DNA from: Novosphingobium beihaiense
GTDB taxonomy: Bacteria > Pseudomonadota > Alphaproteobacteria > Sphingomonadales > Sphingomonadaceae
Direction of reading: 5' to 3'
DNA length: 64,000 nucleotides
Assembly (NCBI RefSeq): GCF_022832375.1
Contig: NZ_JALHLG010000005.1
Coordinates: 124,001-188,000, forward strand
In this document: positions 56,453 to 64,000 of the stretch, piece by piece
Layout: each line of letters opens with the position of its first letter
How positions within the stretch are numbered: the first letter of the stretch is position 1
Position numbers and translations under genes: made by a program
The notes under the pieces: generated by a model
The model's database searches: none
What the model saw: only the letters and a program-made list of their open reading frames with translations
What the model was told of the DNA's origin: nothing

Positions 56453-57679
56453 TTGCACAATCATCCTGATGCACCGGCTGTAGCGCGCTTCCTCGCGCCT
56501 GACGAACCTGTTATCCTCAACCGCCCGCATGCTGCTGCGCGCGCTGCTCAGTTCTTCGCCACGAAGTTTCCGGGCAAGGCGCTCTATGCGGTGAAGGCGA
56601 ATCCCTCGCCCGATCTCGTGCAGATCCTGTGGGACAACGGCATCACCCACTATGATGTCGCCTCGATCAACGAGGTGCGCATGGTGCGCGGCGTTCTGCC
56701 CGAGGCTACCTTGTGCTTCATGCACCCGGTCAAGACGGCCAGCGCGATCCGTGAGGCCTATTTCCAGCACGGCGTGCGCACTTTCAGCCTGGATACCCAG
56801 GAAGAGGCGGACAAGATCGTCGCGGCCACCACCGATGCCGAGGGCAACCCGGCCAAGGACCTGCGCCTCTGCGTGCGCCTGCGCGTCTCGTCCGAATATT
56901 CGGAACTGAGCCTTGCTTCCAAGTTCGGCATCGATCTGGCCGATGCAGGCGCGCTGCTGCAGTCCACCCGTCAGGTGGCGGACTGGCTGGGCGTATGCTT
57001 CCACGTCGGTTCGCAGGCGATGACGCCGTTTGCCTATGTACAGGCGCTGGAGCGTGCGCGTGCGGCGATTGCCGATGCGGGCGTGGTTATCGACATGATC
57101 GACGTCGGCGGGGGCTTTCCCTCCTGCTATCCGGGTATGGAGCCGCCGCCGCTGGAAGATTACTTCGCGATCATCCACCGCCACTTCGAAGCGCTGCCGA
57201 TCGCCTACAACGCCGAGCTGTGGTGCGAACCCGGCCGCGCGCTGTCGGCCGAGTACAACTCGCTGATCGTCAAGGTCGAGAAGCGCCGCGGCGACGAGCT
57301 CTACATCAACGACGGCGCCTATGGCGCGCTCTACGATGCGGCGCACGTGGCCTGGCGTTTCCCGGTGCGGCACATCGCCCGCGACGAAATGAACGACAAC
57401 GCCGCAATCGACGTGGCCGAGATGCAGCCGTTCTCGTTCTACGGGCCGACCTGCGACGATGCCGACTTCATGGAGGGGCCCTTCATGCTGCCGGCGGAAA
57501 TCAAGGCGGGCGACTGGATTGAAGTCGGCATGCTCGGCGCTTACGGCGCGGCGATGAAGACGGCGTTTAACGGTTTCGGCGGGGCCGAAGTCGTCATTGT
57601 GACCGACGAGCCGATGGCCAGCCTCTACACCGGCCGTGCGGACCCGCGCGTTTCGGACAACGTCGTCTCGCTGCGCTGA
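56453..57679 (+). CDS. odc: Ornithine/lysine decarboxylase (type III PLP fold)
   Basis: This enzyme makes putrescine (or cadaverine) by decarboxylation. The 408-residue product has Lys48 in YAVKANPSPD for PLP, FHVGSQ, DVGGGFP, EPGRALSAE, and the catalytic Cys in GPTCDDAD near residue 340. The start codon is TTG at 56453; no in-frame ATG lies near. Its product feeds the carboxyspermidine enzymes encoded just upstream. The long structured leader suggests control after transcription start. Confidence 0.93.
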   Translation: MHNHPDAPAVARFLAPDEPVILNRPHAAARAAQFFATKFPGKALYAVKANPSPDLVQILWDNGITHYDVASINEVRMVRGVLPEATLCFMHPVKTASAIREAYFQHGVRTFSLDTQEEADKIVAATTDAEGNPAKDLRLCVRLRVSSEYSELSLASKFGIDLADAGALLQSTRQVADWLGVCFHVGSQAMTPFAYVQALERARAAIADAGVVIDMIDVGGGFPSCYPGMEPPPLEDYFAIIHRHFEALPIAYNAELWCEPGRALSAEYNSLIVKVEKRRGDELYINDGAYGALYDAAHVAWRFPVRHIARDEMNDNAAIDVAEMQPFSFYGPTCDDADFMEGPFMLPAEIKAGDWIEVGMLGAYGAAMKTAFNGFGGAEVVIVTDEPMASLYTGRADPRVSDNVVSLR

Positions 57680-57719
57680 GCCGCGGGGGCGGATAAGCCT
57701 GAAATTCGTATTCCAATCC

Positions 57720-57807
57720 CGTCATCCCCGCGCAGGCGGGGATCCCGCTTCTTCACAGAGCAGTGTTGGGAAAGGCAGCGGGGCCCCCGCCTGCGCGGGG
57801 GCGACGA
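57720..57807. repeat. Family D inverted repeat, copy 2
   Basis: The arms CGTCATCCCCGCGCAGGCGG and CCGCCTGCGCGGGGGCGACG match copy 1 at 54799-54880 closely; the centres differ in sequence and length. It lies between the decarboxylase stop and a terminator. Confidence 0.8.
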
Positions 57808-57848
57808 ATGAAGAATAGACTTTGTTCCACTGCACTACGCCACGAGTG

Positions 57849-57880
57849 AAACCCCGCCGGGATCGTTTCCGGCGGGTTTT
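57849..57880. terminator. Rho-independent terminator between convergent genes
   Basis: CCCGCCGG (57853-57860) pairs with CCGGCGGG (57869-57876), flanked by AAAC on the left and TTTT on the right. It can end both the decarboxylase transcript and, on the other strand, the flavoprotein transcript that stops at 57886. Confidence 0.8.
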
Positions 57881-57885
57881 GCGTA

Positions 57886-58986
57886 TCAGGGCGCGATGAA
57901 CAGATCCTTGTAGCGGTGCGGCTGGCAGCGCAGGAATTGCGGGGCCACCTTGATCTGCGCGCCCAGTGCCGCGGCTGCGTGCCAGGGCCAGCGCGGATCG
58001 TAGAGCACGGTGCGGGCAATCGCGATCATGTCCGCATCGCCGGTGGCGACGATGGCTTCGGCTTGTTCGGGCTCGGTGATCAGGCCCACGGCGATGACCG
58101 GCACGGAAACGGCCTCTTTCACACGGCGGGCGAGGGGAACCTGATAGTTCGGGCCGACAGGGATGGCCTGCTGCGGATGCAGGCCGCCGCTGGAAATGTG
58201 CATGGCGGAAACCCCGCGCTGTTGCAGTGCGCGGGACAGGGCGATGGTCTGTTCGATGTCCCAGCCGCCTTCGACCCAGTCGGTGCCTGAGACGCGCACC
58301 GTTACCGGCTTGTCCGCCGGGAAGGCCGCGCGCACGGCGTCGAACACTTCCAGCGGGAAGCGCATGCGGTTTTCCAGACTGCCGCCATAGTCGTCCGTGC
58401 GCTGGTTGGAGAGCGGAGACAGGAACTGGTGCAGCAGATAGCCATGCGCGCCGTGGATCTGGATGGCATCGATCCCCAGCCGCGCCGCGCGGCAGGCGGC
58501 CTCGGCAAAGGCATCACGGATGCGGGTGAGACCAACGGCGTCCAGCGCCTCGGGGGCGTTTTCGTGCGGCTGGAAGGGAACGGTGGAGGCTGAGACCGTC
58601 TGCCAACCGTTCGACGCCTCGGGCGCGATCTGGGCGCCGCCGTCCCAGGGCTTCGCAGTGCTGCCCTTGCGCCCGGCGTGGCCAAGCTGAATGGCGACGG
58701 GCATGTCCGACCAGCGGCGCACGGTCTTGAGCACCTTGTCCATGGCCTGCTCGGTCTCGTCGTCCCACAGGCCGACGTCGCCGTAGCTGATCCGGCCCTC
58801 GGGCGTCACGGCCGTCGCCTCGATCGTGAGGATGCCCGCGCCGGACAGCGCGAGGTTGCCCAGATGGATCGCGTGCCAGTCCGTCATCCGGCCGTCTTCG
58901 GCCGAATACTGGCACATGGGAGCAATGACGATGCGGTTGGGCAGAGTGAGGTTACCAATGGTGATCGGTTCGAACAGCTTGGCCAT
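57886..58986 (-). CDS. NADH:flavin oxidoreductase, old yellow enzyme family (YqjM-like)
   Basis: This 366-residue FMN enzyme should reduce activated C=C bonds. It has Cys25 in APMCQYSAEDG, the feature of the YqjM/thermophilic-like class, the substrate-binding pair HGAHGYLLHQFLSP, NQRTDDYGGSLENR, and the phosphate-binding GLITEPEQAE / DMIAIARTVLYDP end. A GGGCCTCC hairpin lies about 90 bases upstream of its start on the same strand. Confidence 0.94.
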   Translation of the reverse strand: MAKLFEPITIGNLTLPNRIVIAPMCQYSAEDGRMTDWHAIHLGNLALSGAGILTIEATAVTPEGRISYGDVGLWDDETEQAMDKVLKTVRRWSDMPVAIQLGHAGRKGSTAKPWDGGAQIAPEASNGWQTVSASTVPFQPHENAPEALDAVGLTRIRDAFAEAACRAARLGIDAIQIHGAHGYLLHQFLSPLSNQRTDDYGGSLENRMRFPLEVFDAVRAAFPADKPVTVRVSGTDWVEGGWDIEQTIALSRALQQRGVSAMHISSGGLHPQQAIPVGPNYQVPLARRVKEAVSVPVIAVGLITEPEQAEAIVATGDADMIAIARTVLYDPRWPWHAAAALGAQIKVAPQFLRCQPHRYKDLFIAP

Positions 58987-59064
58987 GAATCGGTCCTTAT
59001 GCTTGATCGGGCGAGGTCAGGGGGAGGGGCCACGCCGGCCTGCGACACGTGGTGTCCGGACCGG

Positions 59065-59101
59065 AAAAAGAAAAGGGCCTCCGGCCGGAGACGGGAGGCC
59101 C
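59065..59101 (-). terminator. Terminator-like hairpin with T tract (minus strand)
   Basis: On the minus strand GGGCCTCC (59101-59094) and GGAGGCCC (59082-59075) form a stem followed by TTTTCTTTTT. It lies between the GST stop (59295) and the flavoprotein start (58986), so it probably ends the GST transcript; an attenuator for the flavoprotein gene is the other option. Confidence 0.65.
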
Positions 59102-59174
59102 ACGGGAAAGAATATCTTGCCGGGAAAAAAGGGAGGCCGGGCGCTGTTCCCCGGATGTGATGGCCCCTACCTAG

Positions 59175-59263
59175 CTTCGTCATTGCGAGGCCCGCAGGGC
59201 CGCGGCAATCCAGGGCGTCGTGGTGCTGCCCTGGATTGCTTCGCTTCGCTCGCAATGACGAAG
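59175..59263. repeat. Palindromic intergenic element, family A, copy 2
   Basis: The arms CTTCGTCATTGCGAGG and GCTCGCAATGACGAAG enclose CCGCGGCAATCCAGGGC and CCCTGGATTGC, the same parts as in copy 1 (10856-10938) but in the reverse order. It fills most of the space after the GST gene. No gene is present in 58987-59294. Confidence 0.8.
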
Positions 59264-59294
59264 GTTTGTTCAAAGCCAATGCAGAGGATACAGA

Positions 59295-59918
59295 TCAGAT
59301 TGAGGCGAGTGCGAGCTCCTGTGGCCCGGAGGCGTTGTCCAGCGCCTGTGTGCGCTGCGCGGCAGGGCGGGCGTGGCAGCGCTCGATATAGGCGTCGATC
59401 GCTGCGCTTTCGGGAAAAGCCGCCCGTCCGAAGACAAGCGCACTGCTGACAAGGAAATCGGCAGCGGTGAACACATCGCCCATCAGACAGGGCGACCGGG
59501 ACAGCGCGCTCTCCAGCCGTTGCATGACGATGTCGTGGCTGCGTTGCTTCTGGGGCGAGGCGGCCAGTTCCCCCGCCAGCCCAGCGAACATCGCGGGTTC
59601 CAGCTCGGTGGCGTACCAGGCGAGCCAGGTCAGGTAGTCGCCGCGCCGCGCATCGCCGGGGATAGGGGCCAGACCGGCTTTGGGGAACGTATCGGCAAGG
59701 TAGAGCACGATGGCGACCGATTCCGCCACCAGCGTTTCGCCGTGGACGATCGCGGGCACGCGCTTGTCCGGATGCGGGTTGGCGGGATCAGGCGCGCCTT
59801 CGCCAGTCATCGGGCGGAAGATCGAGACCGGGCGGATTTCATAAGGCACGGCCAGTTCCTCCAGCAGCCAGATCATGCGCGTCGAGCGGCTGTGCGGGGC
59901 GTGGTAGAGCGTGATCAC
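59295..59918 (-). CDS. Glutathione S-transferase family protein
   Basis: This 207-residue GST has a thioredoxin-fold N terminus (ITLYHAPHSRSTRMIWLLEEL, KRVPAIVHGETLVAESVAI; in parts) with the cis-Pro in VPAI, and a helical C-terminal domain (MGDVFTAADFLV). The GTG start at 59918 is preceded by AAAGGA with 7-8 base spacing and gives the normal GST N terminus; ATG 59942 would add eight residues. It is divergent from a WYL regulator across 94 bases with a perfect palindrome. Confidence 0.92.
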   Translation of the reverse strand: MITLYHAPHSRSTRMIWLLEELAVPYEIRPVSIFRPMTGEGAPDPANPHPDKRVPAIVHGETLVAESVAIVLYLADTFPKAGLAPIPGDARRGDYLTWLAWYATELEPAMFAGLAGELAASPQKQRSHDIVMQRLESALSRSPCLMGDVFTAADFLVSSALVFGRAAFPESAAIDAYIERCHARPAAQRTQALDNASGPQELALASI

Positions 59919-59991
59919 GGGGAATGTCCTTTCGCGTGGCATATCGGGCCGGGCGGCGTGCCCGGCGGCGAAAGGGCTTGTAGGAAAGGGC

Positions 59992-60013
59992 TGCTGACAG
60001 CATTCTGTCAGCA
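59992..60013. promoter_or_regulatory. Perfect 9-bp palindrome overlapping the WYL regulator start
   Basis: TGCTGACAG (59992-60000) and CTGTCAGCA (60005-60013) with the spacer CATT form a perfect inverted repeat. Its last base is the A of the regulator's ATG. This fits an operator for self-repression and perhaps for control of the divergent GST gene. Confidence 0.55.
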
Positions 60014-60726
60014 TGAGACGCGCCGACCGACTCTTTCAGATCATCCAGATCCTGCGCCGCTCGCCGCGTCCGGTGACGGCGGGAGACATGGCGGGTGAAC
60101 TGGAAGTCTCGGTCCGCACGATCTACCGCGACGTGGCCGATCTGATCGGCCAGCGCGTGCCGGTCAGCGGCGAGCCGGGCTTCGGCTATATCCTCGACGA
60201 TGCTTTCGACATGCCCGCGCTGATGCTGACGCCGGACGAGATCGAGGCGGCGGTGTTGGGCGCGCAATGGGTGGCCGGGCGCGGCGATCCGGTGCTGGCG
60301 AAGGCAGCGCGCGATCTGATCGCCAAGATCACCAGCGTGGTGCCCGAACACTTGCGGCCGTTCATTGCCGATCCCTCGATCGGCGCGCCCTTTCTGTTTC
60401 GTCAGGCGCCGGACGGCATCGATGTGGCGCGCACGCGCACCTGGATCCGCGAAGGCCGCAAGATCCGCATCGGCTATCGCGACGAGCGCGGCGATACGAG
60501 CGTGCGGGTGATCTGGCCGGTCATCATCGGCTATTTCGACGAGGCCCGCATGCTGGCCGCGTGGTGTGAACTACGGCAGGATTTCCGCCATTTCCGCACC
60601 GATCGCGTGACGAGCGCCGAATTTCTGGAAGACAGGCACGGCGTGCGCCTGGGCGTACTGCGGGCCCGCTGGAAACGCAGCATCGATGCGCGGCTATCGG
60701 CGAGAGCGGCTTCGAGCCGTGGGTGA
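60013..60726 (+). CDS. HTH and WYL domain transcriptional regulator (YafY-like)
   Basis: This 237-residue regulator has an N-terminal helix-turn-helix (residues 1-60, RADRLFQIIQILRRSPRPVT and SVRTIYRDVADL) and a WYL-type sensor domain (IRIGYRDERGDTSVRVIWPV, then AAWCELRQDFRHFRTDRV). The W-Y-L residues are replaced by variants, as is usual in YafY-like proteins. It is divergent from the GST gene; regulators of this kind commonly act on their neighbour. Confidence 0.9.
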   Translation: MRRADRLFQIIQILRRSPRPVTAGDMAGELEVSVRTIYRDVADLIGQRVPVSGEPGFGYILDDAFDMPALMLTPDEIEAAVLGAQWVAGRGDPVLAKAARDLIAKITSVVPEHLRPFIADPSIGAPFLFRQAPDGIDVARTRTWIREGRKIRIGYRDERGDTSVRVIWPVIIGYFDEARMLAAWCELRQDFRHFRTDRVTSAEFLEDRHGVRLGVLRARWKRSIDARLSARAASSRG

Positions 60727-60738
60727 GGCGCGGCCGGT

Positions 60739-61953
60739 TCAGGCCGCCAGCTTCATCTCCATGCGTTCCCAGATCTCGACCAGAGCGTCGGTCAGTTCGC
60801 GCATCATCTCTTCGGTGTGGGCCGGGCCCGGGGTGAAACGCAGGCGCTCGGTGCCGCGCGGCACGGTCGGGAAATTGATCGGCTGCACATAGACGCCGTA
60901 TTCGGCGAGCAGAATGTCGCTGATCTTCTTGGCCTTGACCGGATCGCCCACCATCAGCGGCACGATGTGCGTGGTGGAATTCATCACCGGCAGCCCGGAA
61001 TCGCGGAACATCTGCTTGAGCATGGCGGCGGCGCGCTGCTGGCCGTCGCGCTCCTCGCTGGAGCTCTTGAGGTGCTTTACCGAGGCGAGCACGCCCGCCA
61101 CCAGCACCGGCGAGAGCGAAGTGGTGAAGATGAAGCCCGGCGCATAGGAGCGGATGCAGTCGATGATTTTCTGGTCCGCCGCGATATAGCCGCCCATCAC
61201 GCCGAAAGCCTTGCCTAGAGTGCCTTCGATGATGTCGATCCGGTGCGCCGCCTCGTCACGGTCGGTAATGCCGCCGCCGCGCGGGCCGTACATGCCCACG
61301 GCATGGACTTCGTCGATATAGGTGAGGGCGTTGTACTTGTCCGCCAGATCGCAGATCGCATGGACCGGGGCGATATCGCCGTCCATCGAATAGACGGATT
61401 CGAAGGCGATCAGCTTGGGCAGCGCCGGATCGGTTTCGGCGAGGAGCTGTTCGAGGTGTTCCAGATCGTTGTGGCGGAACACCTTCTTTTCGCAGCCCGA
61501 ATTGCGGATGCCCGCGATCATGCTGGCGTGGTTCAGCTCGTCTGAAAAGATCACGCAGCCCGGCAGCAGCTTGGCGAGGGTGGAGAGCGTGGCATCGTTC
61601 GAGACATAGCCCGAAGTGAAGATCAGCGCGCCTTCCTTGCCGTGCAGGTCCGCCAGCTCGCTTTCCAGCTCGATATGGTAATGGGTGTTGCCGCCGATGT
61701 TGCGGGTGCCGCCCGAACCGGCGCCGACATCGTGCAGCGCCTCTTCCATGGCCTCGATCACTTTGGGATGCTGGCCCATGGCGAGATAGTCGTTCGAGCA
61801 CCACACGGTGATCGGCTTGGGGCCGTTGTGGCCGGCAAAGCAGCGCGCGTTGGGATAGGCGCCCTTGTTGCGCAGGATATCGATGAAGACGCGGTAACGC
61901 CCTTCGGAATGAAGGCGGTCGATCGCCTGGTCGAAGATGTGATCGTAGTTCAC
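60739..61953 (-). CDS. hemA: 5-aminolevulinate synthase
   Basis: ALAS condenses glycine and succinyl-CoA, the first step of the Shemin route to haem used by Alphaproteobacteria. The 404-residue PLP enzyme starts [20 protein letters not shown] and has [22 protein letters not shown], the PLP site [15 protein letters not shown], and the Schiff-base Lys in EGTLGKAFG. The start is GTG 61953, which matches the family N terminus; the open frame to 62106 overlaps the neighbouring gene. Confidence 0.96.
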   Translation of the reverse strand: MNYDHIFDQAIDRLHSEGRYRVFIDILRNKGAYPNARCFAGHNGPKPITVWCSNDYLAMGQHPKVIEAMEEALHDVGAGSGGTRNIGGNTHYHIELESELADLHGKEGALIFTSGYVSNDATLSTLAKLLPGCVIFSDELNHASMIAGIRNSGCEKKVFRHNDLEHLEQLLAETDPALPKLIAFESVYSMDGDIAPVHAICDLADKYNALTYIDEVHAVGMYGPRGGGITDRDEAAHRIDIIEGTLGKAFGVMGGYIAADQKIIDCIRSYAPGFIFTTSLSPVLVAGVLASVKHLKSSSEERDGQQRAAAMLKQMFRDSGLPVMNSTTHIVPLMVGDPVKAKKISDILLAEYGVYVQPINFPTVPRGTERLRFTPGPAHTEEMMRELTDALVEIWERMEMKLAA

Positions 61954-62062
61954 GAAGTCTCGTCCTGCATTGCCTTGTCCGGCTGACCCGTCCTGGTTTG
62001 CCGGTATATGCTTAAGGCGGCCATTACATGATCGTCCTGCCCATGGCCAGCGGCTAGTCCCG

Positions 62063-62860
62063 TTAAGAGTGATCGGAAAACCTTTTCCAGACATGGGGTA
62101 TATCAACCGGATCGTGGGCAGTGACGACGGTCATATCGGGTGCCGCCCGGCGCAAGGCATTGATCGTCATCAACCACGCTTTCGTTTCAGTGCCGGAATC
62201 GCCGCCGGCTTCGGCCACCCTGGCAGGCGGATGAAGCGTATTCAGGCTTTCGGGAGCGGCGGCGGCGGCTCCAGCGAAGAGGAATTCGCGCCCATTGCGC
62301 AGGCGGGCGTAAAGCAGCTTGGCGTCCGGGGAGATGCCGGGAGCGGGAATGACCACGACGCCGGGGGCGAGGGCATAAGGTTCGCTTCCGCGCGGCATTG
62401 GGATGGCGGTATGCAGGTTGCCGGACTGCAGCGGATCGCTGCTCAGGATCACCGTGTGGGCGGCATGGGCCCGCGCTTTGTTTACGCGGTTCTGCGCGGC
62501 CGGGTCGAAGAGGCTAATGCCGTATTCGTGCACGGTTGCGGCGCTGACGCCCGCGTTGATGACGATGGGCTTGGCCCCGCGAACGGTCAGTTCGTAGGCC
62601 TGTATGGTAACGGGAATGGGCCGCAGGCCCCAGCCGGCGACCAGTCTGTTGCGCATGATCCGGCATTGGCCCAGAAATTCGCTCCGCACCCGCACAGGGC
62701 GGGGGCCAGGCAGACTGTCCGCCAGTTTGCGCAGGCCGGTGATCGATATCGGTTTGGCCTGCACGTCTGCGGCGGCCGGATCATCGATCATGTACCAGTA
62801 ATAAGGGACGCTCGCGATCAGGAGGAAGGCAAGCAGCCAGTAGTTCAAACGGCGTGTCAA
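62063..62860 (-). CDS. Membrane-anchored metallo-beta-lactamase-fold protein lacking metal ligands
   Basis: This 265-residue protein has one N-terminal membrane anchor (about residues 6-24). The rest follows the metallo-beta-lactamase fold: [29 protein letters not shown] stands where active enzymes have the HxHxDH motif (quoted loosely here in two parts, [14 protein letters not shown] and [11 protein letters not shown]), [20 protein letters not shown] where GHTPGS is usual, and FLFAGAAA where GD is usual. All metal ligands seem lost. Its ATG overlaps the murI stop (ATGA), so it is co-expressed with murI. Confidence 0.72.
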   Translation of the reverse strand: MTRRLNYWLLAFLLIASVPYYWYMIDDPAAADVQAKPISITGLRKLADSLPGPRPVRVRSEFLGQCRIMRNRLVAGWGLRPIPVTIQAYELTVRGAKPIVINAGVSAATVHEYGISLFDPAAQNRVNKARAHAAHTVILSSDPLQSGNLHTAIPMPRGSEPYALAPGVVVIPAPGISPDAKLLYARLRNGREFLFAGAAAAAPESLNTLHPPARVAEAGGDSGTETKAWLMTINALRRAAPDMTVVTAHDPVDIPHVWKRFSDHS

Positions 62861-63699
62861 AACCCTTCGACCCTCTCCAGCCCGTAACGCTTTAGCATGG
62901 CGCCATAGCCGTCCGGCACGGCTGTGCGGCCAGTCACTAGCGCTCTATCAGGGGCTTGGCGAGCCCATTCCTGCCCCTCCGTGAGACGGGCGATCTGCCG
63001 GGCGATCCCTTGCGCGCCATGGACGAAGCGCACGCCCGGTCCGAAAGCCCGCGAAAGTTCGGCCTCCAGCAGCGGAAAGTGCGTGCAGGCGAGGACGACC
63101 GTGTCGATCCTTTCTCCCCCCGGCATGGCCCGCAACGCCTCGGCGGCGCCGGTGATTGCTGCGCAATCCACGGGTTCGCCGCGCAGCTTGGCCTCGGCGG
63201 CATCGACGAGGGCAGGGGCGGCGTGGCGCAGCAGCAGCTTGTCCGCCGCGAATTCATGTTCGAGCCGGTCGACATAGGCCTGGCGGATGGTCGCTTCGGT
63301 GCCCAGCAGGCCGATGACGCCGGTTTGCGTCATCGCCGCAGCGGGCTTGATCGCCGGAACCGTGCCGACGATCGGCACTTCCAGCACGTCCCGCACCATG
63401 CCGAGCGCGATGGTGGAGGCGGTGTTGCAGGCGATGCAGACAAGTCGCGGGTGGAATCGCTCGGTCATGCGGCCAAGCAATCCGGCAACGCGCGCCGCGA
63501 TCTGGGCTTCGGTTTTCGAGCCATAGGGCAGTCCGGCGGTATCGGCGGCATAGATCACCGGGGCGCCGGGCAGCAGCTTGCGCACTTCCTCCAGCACCGT
63601 CAGCCCGCCTACACCGGAATCGAACAGGAGAACCGGCGCGGCCGGACCGGCGTGGGGCGCCGGTGCCGGAGGCGGTGCGCTGAGCGTTTCGGATGTCAT
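62857..63699 (-). CDS. murI: Glutamate racemase
   Basis: MurI makes D-glutamate for peptidoglycan. The 280-residue product has LLFDSGVGG (Asp27, Ser28), the catalytic Cys91 in CIACNTAST, and the second Cys in [11 protein letters not shown] Pro/Ala-rich N-terminal stretch of about 20 residues precedes the fold. ATG 63699 has AGGGA 6 bases upstream; ATG 63705 would put the Shine-Dalgarno against the start codon. The next gene overlaps by four bases. Confidence 0.95.
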   Translation of the reverse strand: MTSETLSAPPPAPAPHAGPAAPVLLFDSGVGGLTVLEEVRKLLPGAPVIYAADTAGLPYGSKTEAQIAARVAGLLGRMTERFHPRLVCIACNTASTIALGMVRDVLEVPIVGTVPAIKPAAAMTQTGVIGLLGTEATIRQAYVDRLEHEFAADKLLLRHAAPALVDAAEAKLRGEPVDCAAITGAAEALRAMPGGERIDTVVLACTHFPLLEAELSRAFGPGVRFVHGAQGIARQIARLTEGQEWARQAPDRALVTGRTAVPDGYGAMLKRYGLERVEGF

Positions 63700-63809
63700 T
63701 GTCATTCCCTGAATCTTGCCGTCTGTTAACCGCGAGGATGGGGAAAGAGCAACGGACAATACTGCAAGCCGGGTTCTGCTTGGCGCGACAAGCGGCTAAG
63801 GCAGCGGCC

Positions 63810-64000
63810 ATGAACTGGATTCTCCCTTTGGCGCTGGGCTATGCGCTTGGATCGGTGCCGTTCGGGCTCCTCATTACCCGGCTTGCGGGCGCGGGGGACT
63901 TGCGCAGCATCGGATCGGGCAATATCGGCGCGACCAATGTGCTGCGCACCGGGCGCAAGGGGCTGGCGGCCACTACGCTGCTGCTCGATTTGCTCAAGGG
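63810..64000 (+). CDS. plsY: Glycerol-3-phosphate acyltransferase PlsY (3' end outside window)
   Basis: PlsY is the membrane enzyme that adds the first acyl chain to glycerol 3-phosphate from acyl phosphate. Only the first 63 codons are in the window. They read [27 protein letters not shown], then [19 protein letters not shown], which contains the conserved GSGNIGATN active-site motif. The gene is divergent from murI with 110 bases between. Confidence 0.93.
   Translation, partial: MNWILPLALGYALGSVPFGLLITRLAGAGDLRSIGSGNIGATNVLRTGRKGLAATTLLLDLLK

Overview
The window is a GC-rich alphaproteobacterial chromosome segment. The gene set and wording of the proteins point to a sphingomonad (Novosphingobium/Sphingomonas-like): a GTG-started ALAS-type hemA, a stand-alone dnaN away from dnaA, a fabD..fabG pair, an adrenodoxin-reductase-like oxidoreductase, carboxynorspermidine-route polyamine genes, and many short palindromic intergenic repeats of the kinds seen in sphingomonads. 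No rRNA, tRNA, CRISPR array, integrase or transposase gene was recognised. Most genes are core housekeeping on both strands, with a few accessory stretches. Nothing here is a database result; assignments rest on motifs read by eye.

Layout. 1-5.0 kb: DUF808 membrane protein (cut by the edge), a protoglobin chemoreceptor, and a divergent Mur-ligase (Mpl-like)/LD-carboxypeptidase pair fitting cell-wall recycling. 5-9.1 kb: fabD, a methyltransferase and fabG for fatty acid synthesis, then dnaN. 9.2-12.3 kb: a divergent methyltransferase/XRE regulator pair, a palindromic element, and a ferredoxin-NADP reductase-like flavoprotein. 12.5-17.1 kb: a GGDEF-EAL-PilZ c-di-GMP protein and lepA. 17.1-19.5 kb: an accessory islet (ccdAB toxin-antitoxin plus an AT-richer HNH nuclease gene) bracketed by inverted copies of a composite repeat. 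19.5-22.6 kb: a terminase-small-subunit-like orphan, a membrane-anchored LuxR-type protein, two unknown small genes and a RadC-type JAMM protein. 22.7-27.5 kb: phosphoglucomutase, a K+ channel with a zinc ribbon, and malQ.

27.7-32.4 kb holds a compact co-directional cluster: alpha/beta hydrolase, membrane parvulin, HupE/UreJ-like protein, and an exported DUF3604 lipoprotein with PHP-type metal motifs. 32.6-41.8 kb: arylamine N-acetyltransferase, a DUF4287 protein, a uracil-DNA-glycosylase-like/lytic transglycosylase/moaB operon, ETF-quinone oxidoreductase, ispE, an N-formylglutamate amidohydrolase-like gene and two unknown genes. 42.1-50.3 kb: a small RTX protein with a tryptophan-periodic N terminus, ilvD, a lipoprotein whose start lies inside a repeat, NAD(P)H-hydrate repair, an rRNA/tRNA m5U methyltransferase, a Gre-like factor, a 57-residue membrane protein, a second membrane LuxR-type protein with DUF4019, and a MAPEG protein.

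50.3-57.7 kb: threonine dehydratase, then btaA-btaB for betaine lipids with four tandem Pho-box-like 7-mers upstream, divergent from a polyamine block (carboxynorspermidine dehydrogenase, its decarboxylase and ornithine decarboxylase). The last gene has a long leader that can form a hairpin plus a pseudoknot reaching its Shine-Dalgarno sequence. 57.9-64 kb: an old-yellow-enzyme flavoprotein, a GST divergent from a WYL regulator with a palindrome over the regulator's start, hemA, a metallo-beta-lactamase-fold protein that has lost its metal ligands, murI, and the 5' part of plsY.

At least five families of inverted-repeat elements occur between genes. In several places they touch gene expression signals: stop codons at 10.83-10.96 kb, the Shine-Dalgarno of ispE, and the first codons of a lipoprotein.
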